From: Lycium barbarum
Lineage: Eukaryota > Streptophyta > Magnoliopsida > Solanales > Solanaceae
Direction: 5' to 3'
NCBI RefSeq assembly: GCF_019175385.1
Contig: NC_083339.1
Location: 48,532,074-48,596,073, forward strand
DNA: 64,000 nucleotides
The notes under the pieces were generated by a model that saw nothing but the letters and a program-made list of their open reading frames with translations, was not told the origin of the DNA and ran no database searches. This document shows positions 44,571-55,958 of this stretch, piece by piece; within the stretch, counting starts at the first letter, position 1; every line of letters begins with the position of its first letter. The position numbers and the translations under genes are program-made.

Positions 44571-47459
44571 TGTTATGTCCCGCGTTTTCGCATAATGGGA
44601 ATTCGTGGAAATAATTAAGACTGGTATGTTATAAGGCCATGTTTTTTATTTTAGTTAATATGTCTATGTTGTTTATGAAAATATTAGTGTGAAAATATGG
44701 AGGAAGTCCAAGGGGCAAAAATTGGGATTTCGGAAATTAGTTTCGGGAATTTTAAAACGAGAGTTTTAATGATTTGGGCTCACCAAAAATTTAAGAGAAA
44801 TGAGGCCCAAAATGTTAAGGGTGGCCAGCCATGTCTTTGGCCCAAACCCATAACAAGTTGTCATGTCATTAGCATGTGACAACTTAATAAAGAGAGTACT
44901 ATATATTGCTAGCCTTAGAACATTCAAGAAAAAGAAGCAAATCATAAATTGAAGAACACCCAAGAGAGAGGGTTTCGGCCAACATAAGAAAGAAAGAAAA
45001 AAAAAATCTAGCTTTTATCTTAATCCAAAAATCTTGTCCTTCTTGTATTGTAGTAAGTTCAAGACGCTCTCCGACGTGATACAATTAGTTTGGCGGAAGA
45101 GTCACATTTGCGGCAAATCGGAACCTTAAGAGAAAGGTAAGATTTCTATGTTTTGATGTTATGAAATAGGTATATATGTAATAGTGATTGAAGTTTCATG
45201 AAAAATATGGGATTGTGTTGTGTTGTGCATGGCCGTGTGTGTGTGGGTGGAAGGTGTTGGCCGTGTACCACATAGGGAGGAGGAGAAGTGGATTCAAGTT
45301 TGTTTGGATTGATTAGTTGTATTGTGGTGACTTCTTGTGATGCAAATGAAGGTTTAATGAATTGAATTGGCATTGAAATTTCATGTATGTAATTATGAGA
45401 AATTATGTGAATTCTATATGATTTTTATATAATTATGGAAGTGAGATTCTAAATGTGAATTATGGTCGTTGTTAATGAATTTGGATGAAAATAATGCGAG
45501 TTGGTAGTCTGTCGCATTTGTTGAAGTTTTGGATAGAATATGGAAATTGGCGGCATACTTGAATTCATGTATATCGCTTGGAATATTATTGGAATGTGTT
45601 TGAATAACTTTGAATGAGTAAATGAATGTGATAATGTGGATGTTAGTTTGATGTTGTGAAGTTTGGATGAAAGTTGTTGATTTATGTAGAAAGAGAGAAT
45701 ATTAACGTTAGAGTGATTTTTGTTATGACTTGTGATGTTTGTGATATTGTGGGTTGTTGTGTTGATGTATATTGAGCCGGGCTAAGTCTCGGGGGTGTTA
45801 TATATATAGGGGAAGTGCTGCCAAAATTTCGGTAGACAAAAATGAAATTAAGTGAATTCTTAAGCCTTGAAATCCCTAAATGGTAACTTTGACCATTTGC
45901 AGATTCTGAGCGAAACGGGACTTGAGTTTTGGGCGAGCGTAAGACGTATATAAGGTATGTAAGGCTACCCACTCCTTCTTTTGGCATGTCTTAAGTATCC
46001 TAGGTTGATATCGGAGCCCCGGGGGCAATTCTGTTCCTTGAAATCCGAATTAGAAATCGAGCACTATTCATTCAATTGGATTGAACCTTAAAGTACTTCT
46101 TTTGCTTGCAAAGTAATTAGATGTCCGAAAATTATGCAAATGTAATCAAATCGCTTCGGATCTTCCATGCATGATTCCATAGACCCTAAATGTTCGTGGT
46201 TCATGTCCGTCACTTCGACTTGACCCGCGGTGGCCCGCTAGCATCGAGACTTCTTTGTTGCTCTATTATTCTCGTTTTTGTATAATGCCAGCAAAACACT
46301 TTTGTTTATGAGTTTGGCTATCATAAAATAATGTTTTGACTACTACAGTATTCTAGATTATAAAATAATGTTTTGACTGAAACGAACCCCGTATTGACTA
46401 ACTATTCGAACTAGTTGACTAATGAATTAGCATATGATGTTATCAAGCTTCAAAAGATGTTTCGACTTATAAATTGCATTGTTTGCTCACGACTCCGCTC
46501 GTGCCCTTATTATGACTTCGTTCACCGGTTCCCGGGCCGGTTATGATTCGTGCGTACTATGATAAATTCGGCCGTATGCTGTGTTACGGTTCTCGAGACC
46601 TCGTCATAGGGCCGGGTTCCGTTTGGTGTTGTGCTGTGATATGGCTGGTGATATGTTATGATGATATGTGTGCTCGGGGATGTACGGAGATTTGAACCTT
46701 CTGGTGTTATGCTGTGTGTGGCACCAGTGTCGGAGTGGTGACCACGTTCCTGAGCTTTGCATGATTTTGTTTCCATTATGTATACATGATTTTGATATAG
46801 ATTCTGATACACTGTTCAGTATTCCCCCTTTTGTATCCTGTTTATTTTCAGTTGTGGCTCATATTTCTGTACTCTATGCTTTACATACTCAGTACATCTT
46901 TCGTACTGAACCCCTTTCTTCGGGGGCTGCCTTTCATGCCCGCAGGTACAGACACAGGTGATCCTCCACTGTAGGCTCCACTTTCTGCTATTTCGGAGTA
47001 CTCCCTTTTGATCCGGTGTCCACTTTTGGTACATATACCCTTTTGCTATGTATATATTTCTGTATATCTGACTATTTGGGTACGGCGGGGCCCTGTCCCG
47101 TTATATGAGTCTGTCGGTCTGTTTAGAGGTCTGTGGACATGTCTGTGGGTTAGGGTCTTTCTGTATGGATGTGTGTATATGTCGGGTTTGGGCGATCCCA
47201 TACGCCGAGACGGCCGGTCCGCATATGTTTATACGTCGCTTTGTTAGCCCTGTGTGGCCTTTGTTGGTGTTTGTTGTGTACAGGGTTATTCTGGATAGTC
47301 CGAAAAACAAAGGAGACTCTGCCGAATTTTTTTTTGGGATTATCTAAATTTGTAAATACAGCCTTGTCGGCTTCTGCTATATACTTGAATGCATTTGATA
47401 GATGGGTTTGGGTGCCCAGATCGGGCACTAGTCACGGCCTACGGGGTTGGGTCGTGACA
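44571..47459 (+). mobile_element. Family E LTR shared by E1 and E2
   Basis: 2,889 bp, from TGTTATGTCCC to GGGTCGTGACA. It serves as 3' LTR of E1 and 5' LTR of E2. It is homologous to the B LTR through most of its length, with many differences. It holds a TATA-like box (44899-44906), a donor-like AAG|GTATGTAAG (45952-45963), the double-hairpin module (46890-46953), a GGAGACTCTGCC module near 47306 and one AGCCTTGTCGGCT motif near 47358. Confidence 0.9.
44856..44906 (+). promoter_or_regulatory. Putative E promoter: inverted repeat and TATA box
   Basis: GTTGTCATG...CATGTGACAAC forms an imperfect inverted repeat (about 44856-44882). CTATATAT follows at 44899-44906. Position about 330 bases into the LTR fits a short U3. 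Motif-based only. Confidence 0.4.
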
Positions 47460-47463
47460 AAAG

Positions 47464-47475
47464 TGGTATCAGAGC
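47464..47475 (+). promoter_or_regulatory. Primer-binding site (E2)
   Basis: TGGTATCAGAGC four bases after the LTR end at 47459, tRNA-iMet type. Confidence 0.92.
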
Positions 47476-47663
47476 GGTTTGTCCTCGGAATGTCTACAGG
47501 CCGTGTCTCGTAGAGTCTTGTTTATCGGTGTGTTGTGCACCACATCTATAAACAGGAGGCTACCGGGCATTTAGGGTGTTACTTTTCTTTGGAATCTTAG
47601 ATCGTGCGTTAGAGCCGTGCTATTAGGATGATTTTGATTTGATTCGTTATTGTGTTTGCAGTG
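47476..47663 (+). promoter_or_regulatory. E2 leader with splice-acceptor-like end
   Basis: The leader from primer site to gag shares GATCGTGCG and AAACAGGAGGCTAC with the other families. It ends TTTGCAG-TG-ATG, with the AG at 47660-47661 and gag at 47664. The same AG-NN-ATG spacing occurs in C and F. Confidence 0.5.
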
Positions 47664-49547
47664 ATGCCTCCGAAGAAGGCAACGGCAGCCCAGAAGGGAA
47701 AGGCAGGGATGGCAGGGACTAGTCAGGCACTGCGAGTCAACCGGGCTCGTGTTTATCATTTGCCCGAGGTTGTGCCCCATTCAGAGGGATCCGCTACACC
47801 ACCGGCGGAGCCTGGAGCAGGTCCATCAGCAGCTCCAGGGGCCCGAGTACCCGCACCCGAGCCTCCTGCTCCTCAGCCAGGGGCGGAGGACAGGACACTG
47901 AGAGAGGCTGTGTAGTTATTGACCACTCTGGTAGCGGGACAGGCTCGCAGACGCGGACGGAGAGATGATGATGATGACGACAGGCGTGACAGCCTGAGGG
48001 TTCGAGAGTTTCTATTATGGGGCCCTCCAGAGTTTTACGGGTCTAAGCCCGACGAGGACCCCCATGACTTTATTCGGGGGATGCGGCGCTCACTAGACTT
48101 GGTCAGGGCTTCAGAGACTGAGTCTGTTGAGTTGGCTTCGCATAGACTACGGGATGTTGCTGCTCACTGGTATGAGTCCTGGGAGCTATCCAGGGGTGAG
48201 GGTGCTACCCCAGCTACTTGGGACGAGTTCGTTACTGCTTTCACTCACCACTTTTTGCCCCCAGAGTTACGGTGGGCGCGGGTTGACCGATTTTTACATC
48301 TGCAGCAGAGGGGTTGGAGCGTCCGTGAGTATAATATGGAGTTTGATTCTTTGGCCCGGTATGCACCTGCCATAGTAGCAGATATGGCCGATCGGATGCA
48401 CAGATACGTGATGGGGTTAGACCGCTATTTGATTGATGGCTGTATGGCGGTGGCATTGCAGGTAGACATGGATATTGCCCGACTACATGCTTATGCCCTG
48501 GGTATGGAGGACCGACATAGAGCTGATTATTCCAGCAGAGATCGGGATAGGAGGCCGCCCAACAGGGCCAGATTCGCAGGTTATTCTGGAGATTCTCGAG
48601 GCGGACAGCCTCAGCAGCAGCATTCAGGAAGACATCCTCCTCCATCAGGCCGGGGTACACAGCCAGCCGGTAGGAGATTTGACAGTGCAGGATAGTCTGA
48701 GGACGGTCAGAGCTCCAAAGCATCAGGTTCACAGGTATCCAGAGGTCCCAGTCAGCCCAGACCACCCAGGCCCCGTTGTTCCCATTGCGGGAAGTCGCAC
48801 CCGGGAGAGTGTTATCGACTTACTGGAGCCTGTTTTTCATGCGGCAGTCAGGGCCATATTATGCGAGATTGTCCGTTGGCGAGCGGTTCTGGTAGTGTAG
48901 CTCAGCCGACGGGATCAGCCGCTGGTTCATCATGTGCTCCATCAGTTGCACGCCCTGCGGGGCGAGGTATGCCTGCACCGGCGGGACGCGGTCGAGGTCG
49001 TGGCAGTGCTTCAGGTTCTAGCGGTCCCTCAAACCGCATATATGCATTAGCCAGTCGCCAAGACCAAGAGGCTTCACCGAATGTCGTCACAGGTACATTA
49101 CTGGTTTTCTCCAGATCTGCATATGCACTGATTGATCTTGGTTCTACTTTATCATATATTTCCCCGCTCGTTGCTAGTAAAATTGGGATAGTGTCTGAGC
49201 CTATAGAGCCATTTGAGGTCGCTACACCGGTCGGGGATTGTATTATAGCGAGGCAGGTATATAGGGATTGTTCTGTGACTATATGTGATCGCTGTACTAA
49301 AGCTGATTTGATAGAATTAGATATGCTGGAATTCGATGTCATTATGGGTATGGACTGGTTAGCTTCCTGTTATGATAATGTTGACTGCCAGAAAATGGTA
49401 GTCCGTTTTCAGTTTCCAGGGGAACCAGTTATAGAGTGGTTCGGTTCTACAGCATCGCCGAGGGGTAAGTTTATTTCGTACCTCAAGGCTAAGAAGATGA
49501 TTCAGAAAGGTTATATCTATCATTTGGTTCGTGTGCACGACACTACA
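47664..49547 (+). CDS. E2 Gag and protease, one frame with two amber stops, ends at the F insertion
   Basis: Starts MPPKKATAAQKGKAGM, two bases after an acceptor-like AG. The frame is unbroken except for TAG at 47913-47915 and TAG at 48693-48695; E1 has CAG at both places. Gag core: FYGSKPDEDPHDF, LRDVAAHWYESW, WDEFVTAFTHHFLPPEL, VREYNMEFDSLARYAP. An Asp run follows RRGRR. The nucleic-acid-binding part has the CX2C-HXGXC knuckle and then CGxxGHxMRDCP. Protease: [14 protein letters not shown] (Pro of E1 is Leu here) and DVIMGMDWL near the end. F inserts after CTACA at 49547, within the linker to RT, and the same frame resumes at 61106 after one CTACA copy. Confidence 0.87.
49543..49547. repeat. 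Target site duplication CTACA, left of F
   Basis: CTACA before the F terminus at 49548 is repeated at 61101-61105, immediately after the other terminus. Removing F and one copy restores continuity of the E2 frame. Confidence 0.95.
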
Positions 49548-52500
49548 TGTCACGACCCAACCCCGTAGGCCGTGACTAGTGCCCGAGTTGGACACTCATA
49601 TTGTCTGTTAACTATAGTCATTTACAATTAGCATGTCATGATCTCATTTGTATATAAAAAGATAGGGAGTATTTTAAATCTGTCAAAGTTTTGTGTGTCT
49701 TAGGCACCTGTCTCCTGAGGAGTTGCACTTTTAAATAACCACATAGATATATATATATATTACTACGCAAGCCGACAAGGCTGCCACGATATACAAAATA
49801 CCAAACATACATATATATGCAAGCCGACAAGGCTGCCATTACGAATGGGTACGCCCCAAACATAAGCCATAGACATAAAACGCATCAACAACTACAAACA
49901 GACCCACACCGATGTCCACAGACCTCTAAGAGTAATGACCGTATCATATGGCAGGACAGGGCCCCGCCGTACCCAAACAAACACATATGAATACAACATA
50001 AGGGAGTTATATCACAAGCTAGGCTCCGGAACAAGGGAGCAGTCCAAAATAGATGAATAGGTATCCTAAGCTGGCGGATCTCCGAAACGAGCGTCTGTAC
50101 CTGCGGGCATGAACGCAGCCCCCCGAAGAAAGGGGGTCAGTACGGAATATGTACTGAGCATGTAAAGCATGAAATGTAGTAATAGACTCATAAGGAGACA
50201 AAGTATGTCGGACTCAGTGCAACAACCAGAATTTCTTAAAACTTGCCTATGAGCATAATTCATCTGTATCATTCTCATATCATTATCATTATAGAGTTTT
50301 GTAATCAAAGCTGCATAATCATTCTGTATATAACATATATAACGTGTCCCGGCCCTTTAATGAGGGACTCGGTAATCTAAAATCATAGCATCATAACATA
50401 AACATAGACGTGTACCGGCCCTTTCCTGAGGGACTCGGTAATTAGGAATATGCCCTCCTGGCCACCATCATCTCCATATCATCATATCATCATATCATCA
50501 CATCATTATATCATCACATCATCATCATATATATATATAACGTGTCCCGACCCTTTAATGAGGGACTCGGTAATAATATAGTAAGCATGCGCACGAAAAC
50601 GTATCCTGGCCCGGGACTCAGTGAAGGATATAGCAACAAGCACGAGCAGAATAATAAGCAACCACATATATGCAATTCATCTTTTGAGACTCAATGGATA
50701 AGCAACTGACCAGCTCTAAAGTGTTAAAATGATATTCATTTTCAGTTCATTTCAAGTCTCATAACAACCTATCACAAGAAACGTTTCAGATTTCATGTAC
50801 ATATATCACTTTAATTTGGTGTAGCTTTTGAAAGTCAAGTATGTCTCTAATTGTGCAATCCTTTAAGAATAGGAACCTTCATATATTATTCATTAGTCAC
50901 TCATATTGTAGGCACATGACAATGGCCTTAATGAGATATAAAATCATAAGTCATGCATGGAACTAGAGTATAGTATTTACCCCAAGGTTCATATCGTTTC
51001 ATACTTACGTCTAGGACATACCAAAAGAAAGAAGGAATAGGCTTTACATACCTTTAGCGTTTAGTTGTATTCTAACTTGTACTTGCTGCCCAAAAACACT
51101 TATCCTATATCAAGATATAAAGATCTACAATTAGTCTACAAGGGCATTCAATACGTATTGTGACACTCACAATTCCTTTCTAACAATTAAACGACGTTTC
51201 GTTCGCATTCAAACCAACTAGCGTTACAAGCTAACATTGCTAATCGTTCTTTCATATATTAATCAAGACTTGTTTAAACATGACTTAGGGAGCTTGGGCA
51301 GTCCCTACACCATTCAAAACTGTTTCATACACACGGCTAAACAACACACATAGCATTTCCATTCTCACTTAGCAATTTTCCAGTTTTAACTTGCAACAAC
51401 AACAACACGTTTAATGACATTACTTTCATGATTCTTGGAACTGTTTTAACCTCATTTTCATTCCTACAACATCCCACCATCATTTCAGTTTCAACTTGAA
51501 TCAATGCACTTTACTTTCACTAAACGTTTGCAACAAGAATCAACATTCAACACACACAAATTCACTTCTAACATCAAAACTGTCCACGGTTTTGGACTGC
51601 CTATACACTTCAACATAATTCATTTCTTTAACACCTCAATTCACATATTCAACATGCATACAATACACCATAATGTCCATAACAACAACAATCCAAAGGT
51701 GACACAAAACAGTCCCTAAATCTCCCCTAAAACAGTCCCTTTTTCACGGCTACAACACCCTTCCCACGATTTCATGAATTTTATCCGTTTATCCAACTAC
51801 AATACATTCAATCCATTCCCAATACATGTTCAAGAAGATAAAGCATGACTTCATTAGAACCTTCAACACACGGCTCATTTTCAATTCAAGAAAAACAGCC
51901 CAATATCCAACATGCAACATCACAACCAACTTCTACAATCTTTGTTCATTTACCTATGTTGGTACATATTCAATTCATCAACAATACATGCAAAATGAAA
52001 TCAATCATGACTTCACCTCACTCACGGCTCACTCTCTACTTCAACTAAAACAACAATCCAACAACAACATGCATGAACTATACATTCAAATCATCATACA
52101 ACACAAGAACAATAAGCATTCTTACCTTTCAATCTTGTTCTTCACCTTGGCCGAAACTTCAACTCTATTGAGGTGCTACACTTCCTTGTTTCTTTTCAAC
52201 AACTACTACATATTCTTGTACACTAAATGAGGAGTTGATTTGAGGAAGAAAGTTGATTTTTTTTTTGTATTGAACTCACCTCACCACTCTCGGCTAGCTC
52301 TAGCGGAGAGCTTCTCTTTCTCTCACTATGTATTTTCAACTTGTAAGTGTTGCAATGAGTTGTGGAATGTGGAGTGAATCAGATTTTTTTTCACATTATG
52401 TATTCACTCCATATTTTGGCCATGTGTACTACACTAACTTGGGTCAAGAATCTTTGACCACTCCATTATTCTACACGGCCAAACATGACTTTAAATAATA

Positions 52501-52721
52501 GGCTGATTTTTTTGTTCCCAATCCCACTTATTAATCTAACCATGGTTAATTTAATCCCCATTTTCCATTAATACTTTCATGCCAACGAAATTGTAGGTGA
52601 ATTGTGACTCGAAATGAAACCGGAAGTTAAAATCTCTACTTCGTACCTTAAGATAGTCTTGTCTTTAACTTGTCGCGTTTATTTTAAAACGTCCCAATGT
52701 ATAAAAATATGGGATATAACA
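49548..52721 (-). mobile_element. Family F 3' LTR
   Basis: 3,174 bp. On the minus strand it runs from TGTTATATCCC (52721) to GGGTCGTGACA (49548). It holds, on that strand, a TATA-like TATTTAAA (52497-52490), a donor-like AAG|GTATGTAAAG (near 51052), the double-hairpin module (50160-50097), three or four GTCCC/GGGAC hairpin units (50341-50626) and AGCCTTGTCGGCT repeats (about 49768-49860). It is most similar to the A LTR. The AT-rich sequence at 51300-52250 contains open frames without recognisable products. Confidence 0.92.
50341..50626 (-). repeat. Hairpin units in the F 3' LTR
   Basis: CGTGTCCCGGCCCTTTAATG followed by AGGGACTCGGTAA occurs at 50341-50374, 50407-50441 and 50539-50573, with a diverged unit at 50600-50626. 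Between units two and three lies an ATC-rich microsatellite (about 50466-50535). The same set occurs at about 58710-58990 in the other F LTR. Confidence 0.8.
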
Positions 52722-52757
52722 TCCTCCCCCCCTTTAGAACATTCGTCCTCGAATGTC
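52722..52757 (-). promoter_or_regulatory. Polypurine tract and hairpin of F
   Basis: On the minus strand the hairpin arms lie at 52757-52750 and 52745-52738 (one mismatch at the outer base). The tract AAAGGGGGGGAGGAT then abuts the LTR at 52721. Confidence 0.88.
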
Positions 52758-52842
52758 GATTTCATCCCGTTGGATTCTATAAGAGTTTTGAGGAGGGTTT
52801 TCCTTATTACTAACATATAAATTGAGCAGACAATTAACACAA

Positions 52843-54207
52843 TCAAGCAAGGGAGTTTAAATTACCTGTAGATGTGGAAAACAAGTGAGGATATTTCTTT
52901 TTCATCTCCTCTTCAGCCTCCCAAGTCATCTCCTCCCTATTATTGTTCTGCCACAACACTTTAACCGACGCCACATCTTTTGTTCGTAACCTCCTGATTT
53001 GTCGATCAAGTATGGCAATAGGTTGTTCTTCGTATGATAGATCCTCAGTTACCTGAATATCATCTGTAGGGAACACCCTGGAAGGATCGCCTATATACTT
53101 CCGAAGCATTGACACATGGAAGACCGGATGTACTGCTTCTAAATCTGCTGGTAGATCTAACTCGTAGGTAACTTGGCCTACTTTACGGATAATCTGGTAA
53201 GGTCCAATGTATCTCGGGCTCAACTTCCCTTTCTTGCCGAATCTCATAACACCCTTCATGGGTGACACTTTCAAGAACACCCAATCGCCAACCTGAAATT
53301 CCAAGTGTCGACGTCGATTATCTGCATATGCCTTCTGCCGACTCTGAGCTATCAGTAATCTTTCCTGAATAAGTTTCACCTTATCAACAGCCTGCTGAAC
53401 CATATCTGGTCCTATCAGCTTAGTCTCGCCAACATCAAAGCAGCCTATAGGGGATCTGCATTTCCTGCCATACAGGGCTTCGTACGGTGCCATCTGAATG
53501 CTAGAGTGGTAACTGTTATTATAAGAAAACTCGATAAGTGGCAAGTGATCATCCCAGCTGCCCCTAAAATCAATGACACAGGACCGTAACATATCCTGTA
53601 GCGTCTGGATGGTACGCTCGGCCTGCCCGTCAGTCTGAGGATGAAATGCGGTGCTGAGACTCACCTGCGTCCCCAATCCCTCCTGGAAGGATCTCCAGAA
53701 GTTAGCTGTAAACTGGGCCACTCTATCCGAGATAATCGCTGTGGGAACTCCATGAAGTCTCACTATCTCCTTAAGATACAATCGGGCATAATCCTCAGCT
53801 GAGTACTTAGTCCTGACTGGAAGAAAGTGGGCTGATTTTGTCAATCTATCAACAATAACCCAGATAGAGTCATACTTCTGCCGGGTGCGAGGGAAACCTG
53901 TGACGAAATCCATATTAATTACCTCCCATTTCCAGGTTGGAATTTCCATCTCCTGCAATAGCCCTCCAGTTTTCTGGTGCTCTATCTTGACCTGTTGGTA
54001 ATTCGGATACTGAGCCACGAATTCTGCTATGTCCTTTTTCATACCATCCCACCAGTACAAACACCTAAGATCATGATACATTTTTGTCGATCCCGGGTGA
54101 ATAGAATAACGAGCACAGTGTGCTTCCCTCATTACCTGCTGCCGTAACCCTGCAACCTCAAGTACACATAATCTGTCTCTGTATCGTAGTACTCCATCGG
54201 CTGACAT
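52843..54207 (-). CDS. F integrase and chromodomain, open segment
   Basis: 454 residues, reading [13 protein letters not shown] onwards; the Met is internal to the polyprotein, not a true start. The zinc finger has its two His (HCARYS, HPGS) but both Cys are Tyr (AQYPNYQQ). The core has [17 protein letters not shown] and DGQAERT, so all three DD35E residues are present. The C-terminal domain ([31 protein letters not shown]) and chromodomain ([13 protein letters not shown]...[28 protein letters not shown]) are intact to the stop. It is one base out of frame with the preceding RT segment because of a deletion near 54285. Confidence 0.88.
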   Translation of the reverse strand: MSADGVLRYRDRLCVLEVAGLRQQVMREAHCARYSIHPGSTKMYHDLRCLYWWDGMKKDIAEFVAQYPNYQQVKIEHQKTGGLLQEMEIPTWKWEVINMDFVTGFPRTRQKYDSIWVIVDRLTKSAHFLPVRTKYSAEDYARLYLKEIVRLHGVPTAIISDRVAQFTANFWRSFQEGLGTQVSLSTAFHPQTDGQAERTIQTLQDMLRSCVIDFRGSWDDHLPLIEFSYNNSYHSSIQMAPYEALYGRKCRSPIGCFDVGETKLIGPDMVQQAVDKVKLIQERLLIAQSRQKAYADNRRRHLEFQVGDWVFLKVSPMKGVMRFGKKGKLSPRYIGPYQIIRKVGQVTYELDLPADLEAVHPVFHVSMLRKYIGDPSRVFPTDDIQVTEDLSYEEQPIAILDRQIRRLRTKDVASVKVLWQNNNREEMTWEAEEEMKKKYPHLFSTSTGNLNSLA

Positions 54208-55958
54208 CTTAAATGGGGTCTCCTTCTTCTGAAGTGCTGTATCTCTATAATGTACCAGAACAGGGTCCTCATATTGACGCTTCTTACCTCTTCTACAATA
54301 GAGGGCTCAGCAACACCTCGCACCAAAACGCTACCATTATCAGAATCAGCCAACCGAACTCCAAGACTAGCTAGCTGATGAATCTCACGGACTACCCCTT
54401 TCTTTCCTAGCTGTACGCTTGCTAAACTAGCCATAGATTTACGGCTGAGTGCATCTACTACAATATTAGCCTTCCTTGGGTGATATAGAATATCGACATC
54501 ATAATCTTTCAGCAACTCCAGCCATCTCCATTGCCGCAAGTCCAGCTCCTTCTGCTTAAAGATATACTGGAGACTTTTATGATCTGTATAAATATCAACA
54601 TGCACGCCATATAGGTAATGTCTCCATATCTTCAAGGCATGTATCACTGCTGCCAACTCCAGGTCATGTGTAGGATAATTTTTTTCATGTTTCCTGAGTT
54701 GTCGGGAGGCATAGGCTATAACTCTGCCGTGCTGCATCAACACGCAACCCAACCCAACACCGGAAGCATCACAATAAACAACATAGCTATTTGGCCCTTC
54801 AGGAAGAGTTAGGACTGGAGCTGTAGTCAACTTATCTTTCAATACTTGGAAACTCCCTTCACAAGCATCGGTCCACTGGAATTTAGCTGCTTTCTGTGTT
54901 AGCCTTGTTAAAGGCGCTGAAATAGAAGCAAACTTTTCTACAAATCTCCTGTAATACCCTGCCAGCCCCAGAAAGCTACGTACCTCAGTAGGCGTCGTCG
55001 GTCTAGGCCAGGTTTTGACGGCCTCAATTTTCTGCGAGTCTACCCGAATACCATCTGCTCCAACAATATGCCCCAGAAATGCTACTGAAGTCAACCAGAA
55101 TTCACATTTAGAAAACTTAGCATATAATTTCTGGTGCTGGAGTATCCTGAGTACCGTCCTCAAGTGATCTGCATGCTCTTCCTCCGATCGTGAATAGACC
55201 AGAATATCATCAATGAATACAATCACAAACAAGTCAAGGAATGGCTTAAACACCCTGTTCATCAAGTCCATAAATACTGGTGGAGCATTGGTTATCCCAA
55301 AGGACATCACTTTAAACTCGTAATGCCCGTATCGGGTCCTGAATGCAGTCTTCGGAATATCTGCTTCCCTTACCCGCACCTGGTGATAACCTAACCGCAA
55401 GTCTATCTTTGAAAAACATTTAGCACCCTGCAACTGGTCAAATAAATCATCAATCCTGGGGAGGGGATATCTGTTCTTTATGGTGAATTTGTTCAGCTGC
55501 CTATAATCAATGCACATTCGCAGCGACCCATCCTTCTTTCGTACAAATAACACTGGCGCTCCCCAAGGTGATGTACTAGGCCTAATAAAACCCTTTTCCA
55601 GAAAATCTCTCAGTTGCTCCTTCAATTCTTTCAGTTCTGCATGTGCCATTCTGTAAGGAGGAATAGATATAGGCCGAGTGTCTGGCAATACATCTATAGT
55701 GAACTCTATCTCACGTTCAGGAGGAAGGCCTGGAAGTTCATCTGGGAATACACCTGGAAATTCATTAACCACCGGGACAGATTGTAGAGTCGGTGTTTCT
55801 ACTTTCAAGTCATGCACACGAACCAGGTGATAAATGTAGCCCTTTCTAACCATCTTCCTTGCCTTGAGGTATGAAATAAACTTACCCCTCGGCGATGCTG
55901 TATTCCCCCTCCACTCTATAATTGGTTCCCATGGGAACTGAAACCGAACTACTTTGCC
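54132..55958 (-). CDS. F reverse transcriptase and RNase H, open segment
   Basis: The frame is open from just after the TGA at 55959-55961; the first Met is at 55853 (573 residues). RT motifs: [20 protein letters not shown] near residue 102, [13 protein letters not shown], and FIDDILVYS near residue 213, all with their catalytic Asp residues. RNase [30 protein letters not shown] and [11 protein letters not shown]. After [12 protein letters not shown] the frame is lost by a one-base deletion near 54285. The segment looks catalytically sound, but it could only be made by read-through of the upstream stop. Confidence 0.9.
   Translation of the reverse strand, partial: GKVVRFQFPWEPIIEWRGNTASPRGKFISYLKARKMVRKGYIYHLVRVHDLKVETPTLQSVPVVNEFPGVFPDELPGLPPEREIEFTIDVLPDTRPISIPPYRMAHAELKELKEQLRDFLEKGFIRPSTSPWGAPVLFVRKKDGSLRMCIDYRQLNKFTIKNRYPLPRIDDLFDQLQGAKCFSKIDLRLGYHQVRVREADIPKTAFRTRYGHYEFKVMSFGITNAPPVFMDLMNRVFKPFLDLFVIVFIDDILVYSRSEEEHADHLRTVLRILQHQKLYAKFSKCEFWLTSVAFLGHIVGADGIRVDSQKIEAVKTWPRPTTPTEVRSFLGLAGYYRRFVEKFASISAPLTRLTQKAAKFQWTDACEGSFQVLKDKLTTAPVLTLPEGPNSYVVYCDASGVGLGCVLMQHGRVIAYASRQLRKHEKNYPTHDLELAAVIHALKIWRHYLYGVHVDIYTDHKSLQYIFKQKELDLRQWRWLELLKDYDVDILYHPRKANIVVDALSRKSMASLASVQLGKKGVVREIHQLASLGVRLADSDNGSVLVRGVAEPSIVEEVRSVNMRTLFWYIIEIQHFRRRRPHLRCQPMEYYDTETDYVYLRLQGYGSR

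Noticed and set aside
51504..52230. Asn/His/Thr-rich frames at 51504-51719 and 51826-52230, repeated at 59883-60550
   Set aside because: They lie antisense in the AT-rich part of the F LTR. The two LTR copies differ in frame length, and no protein family is recognisable.
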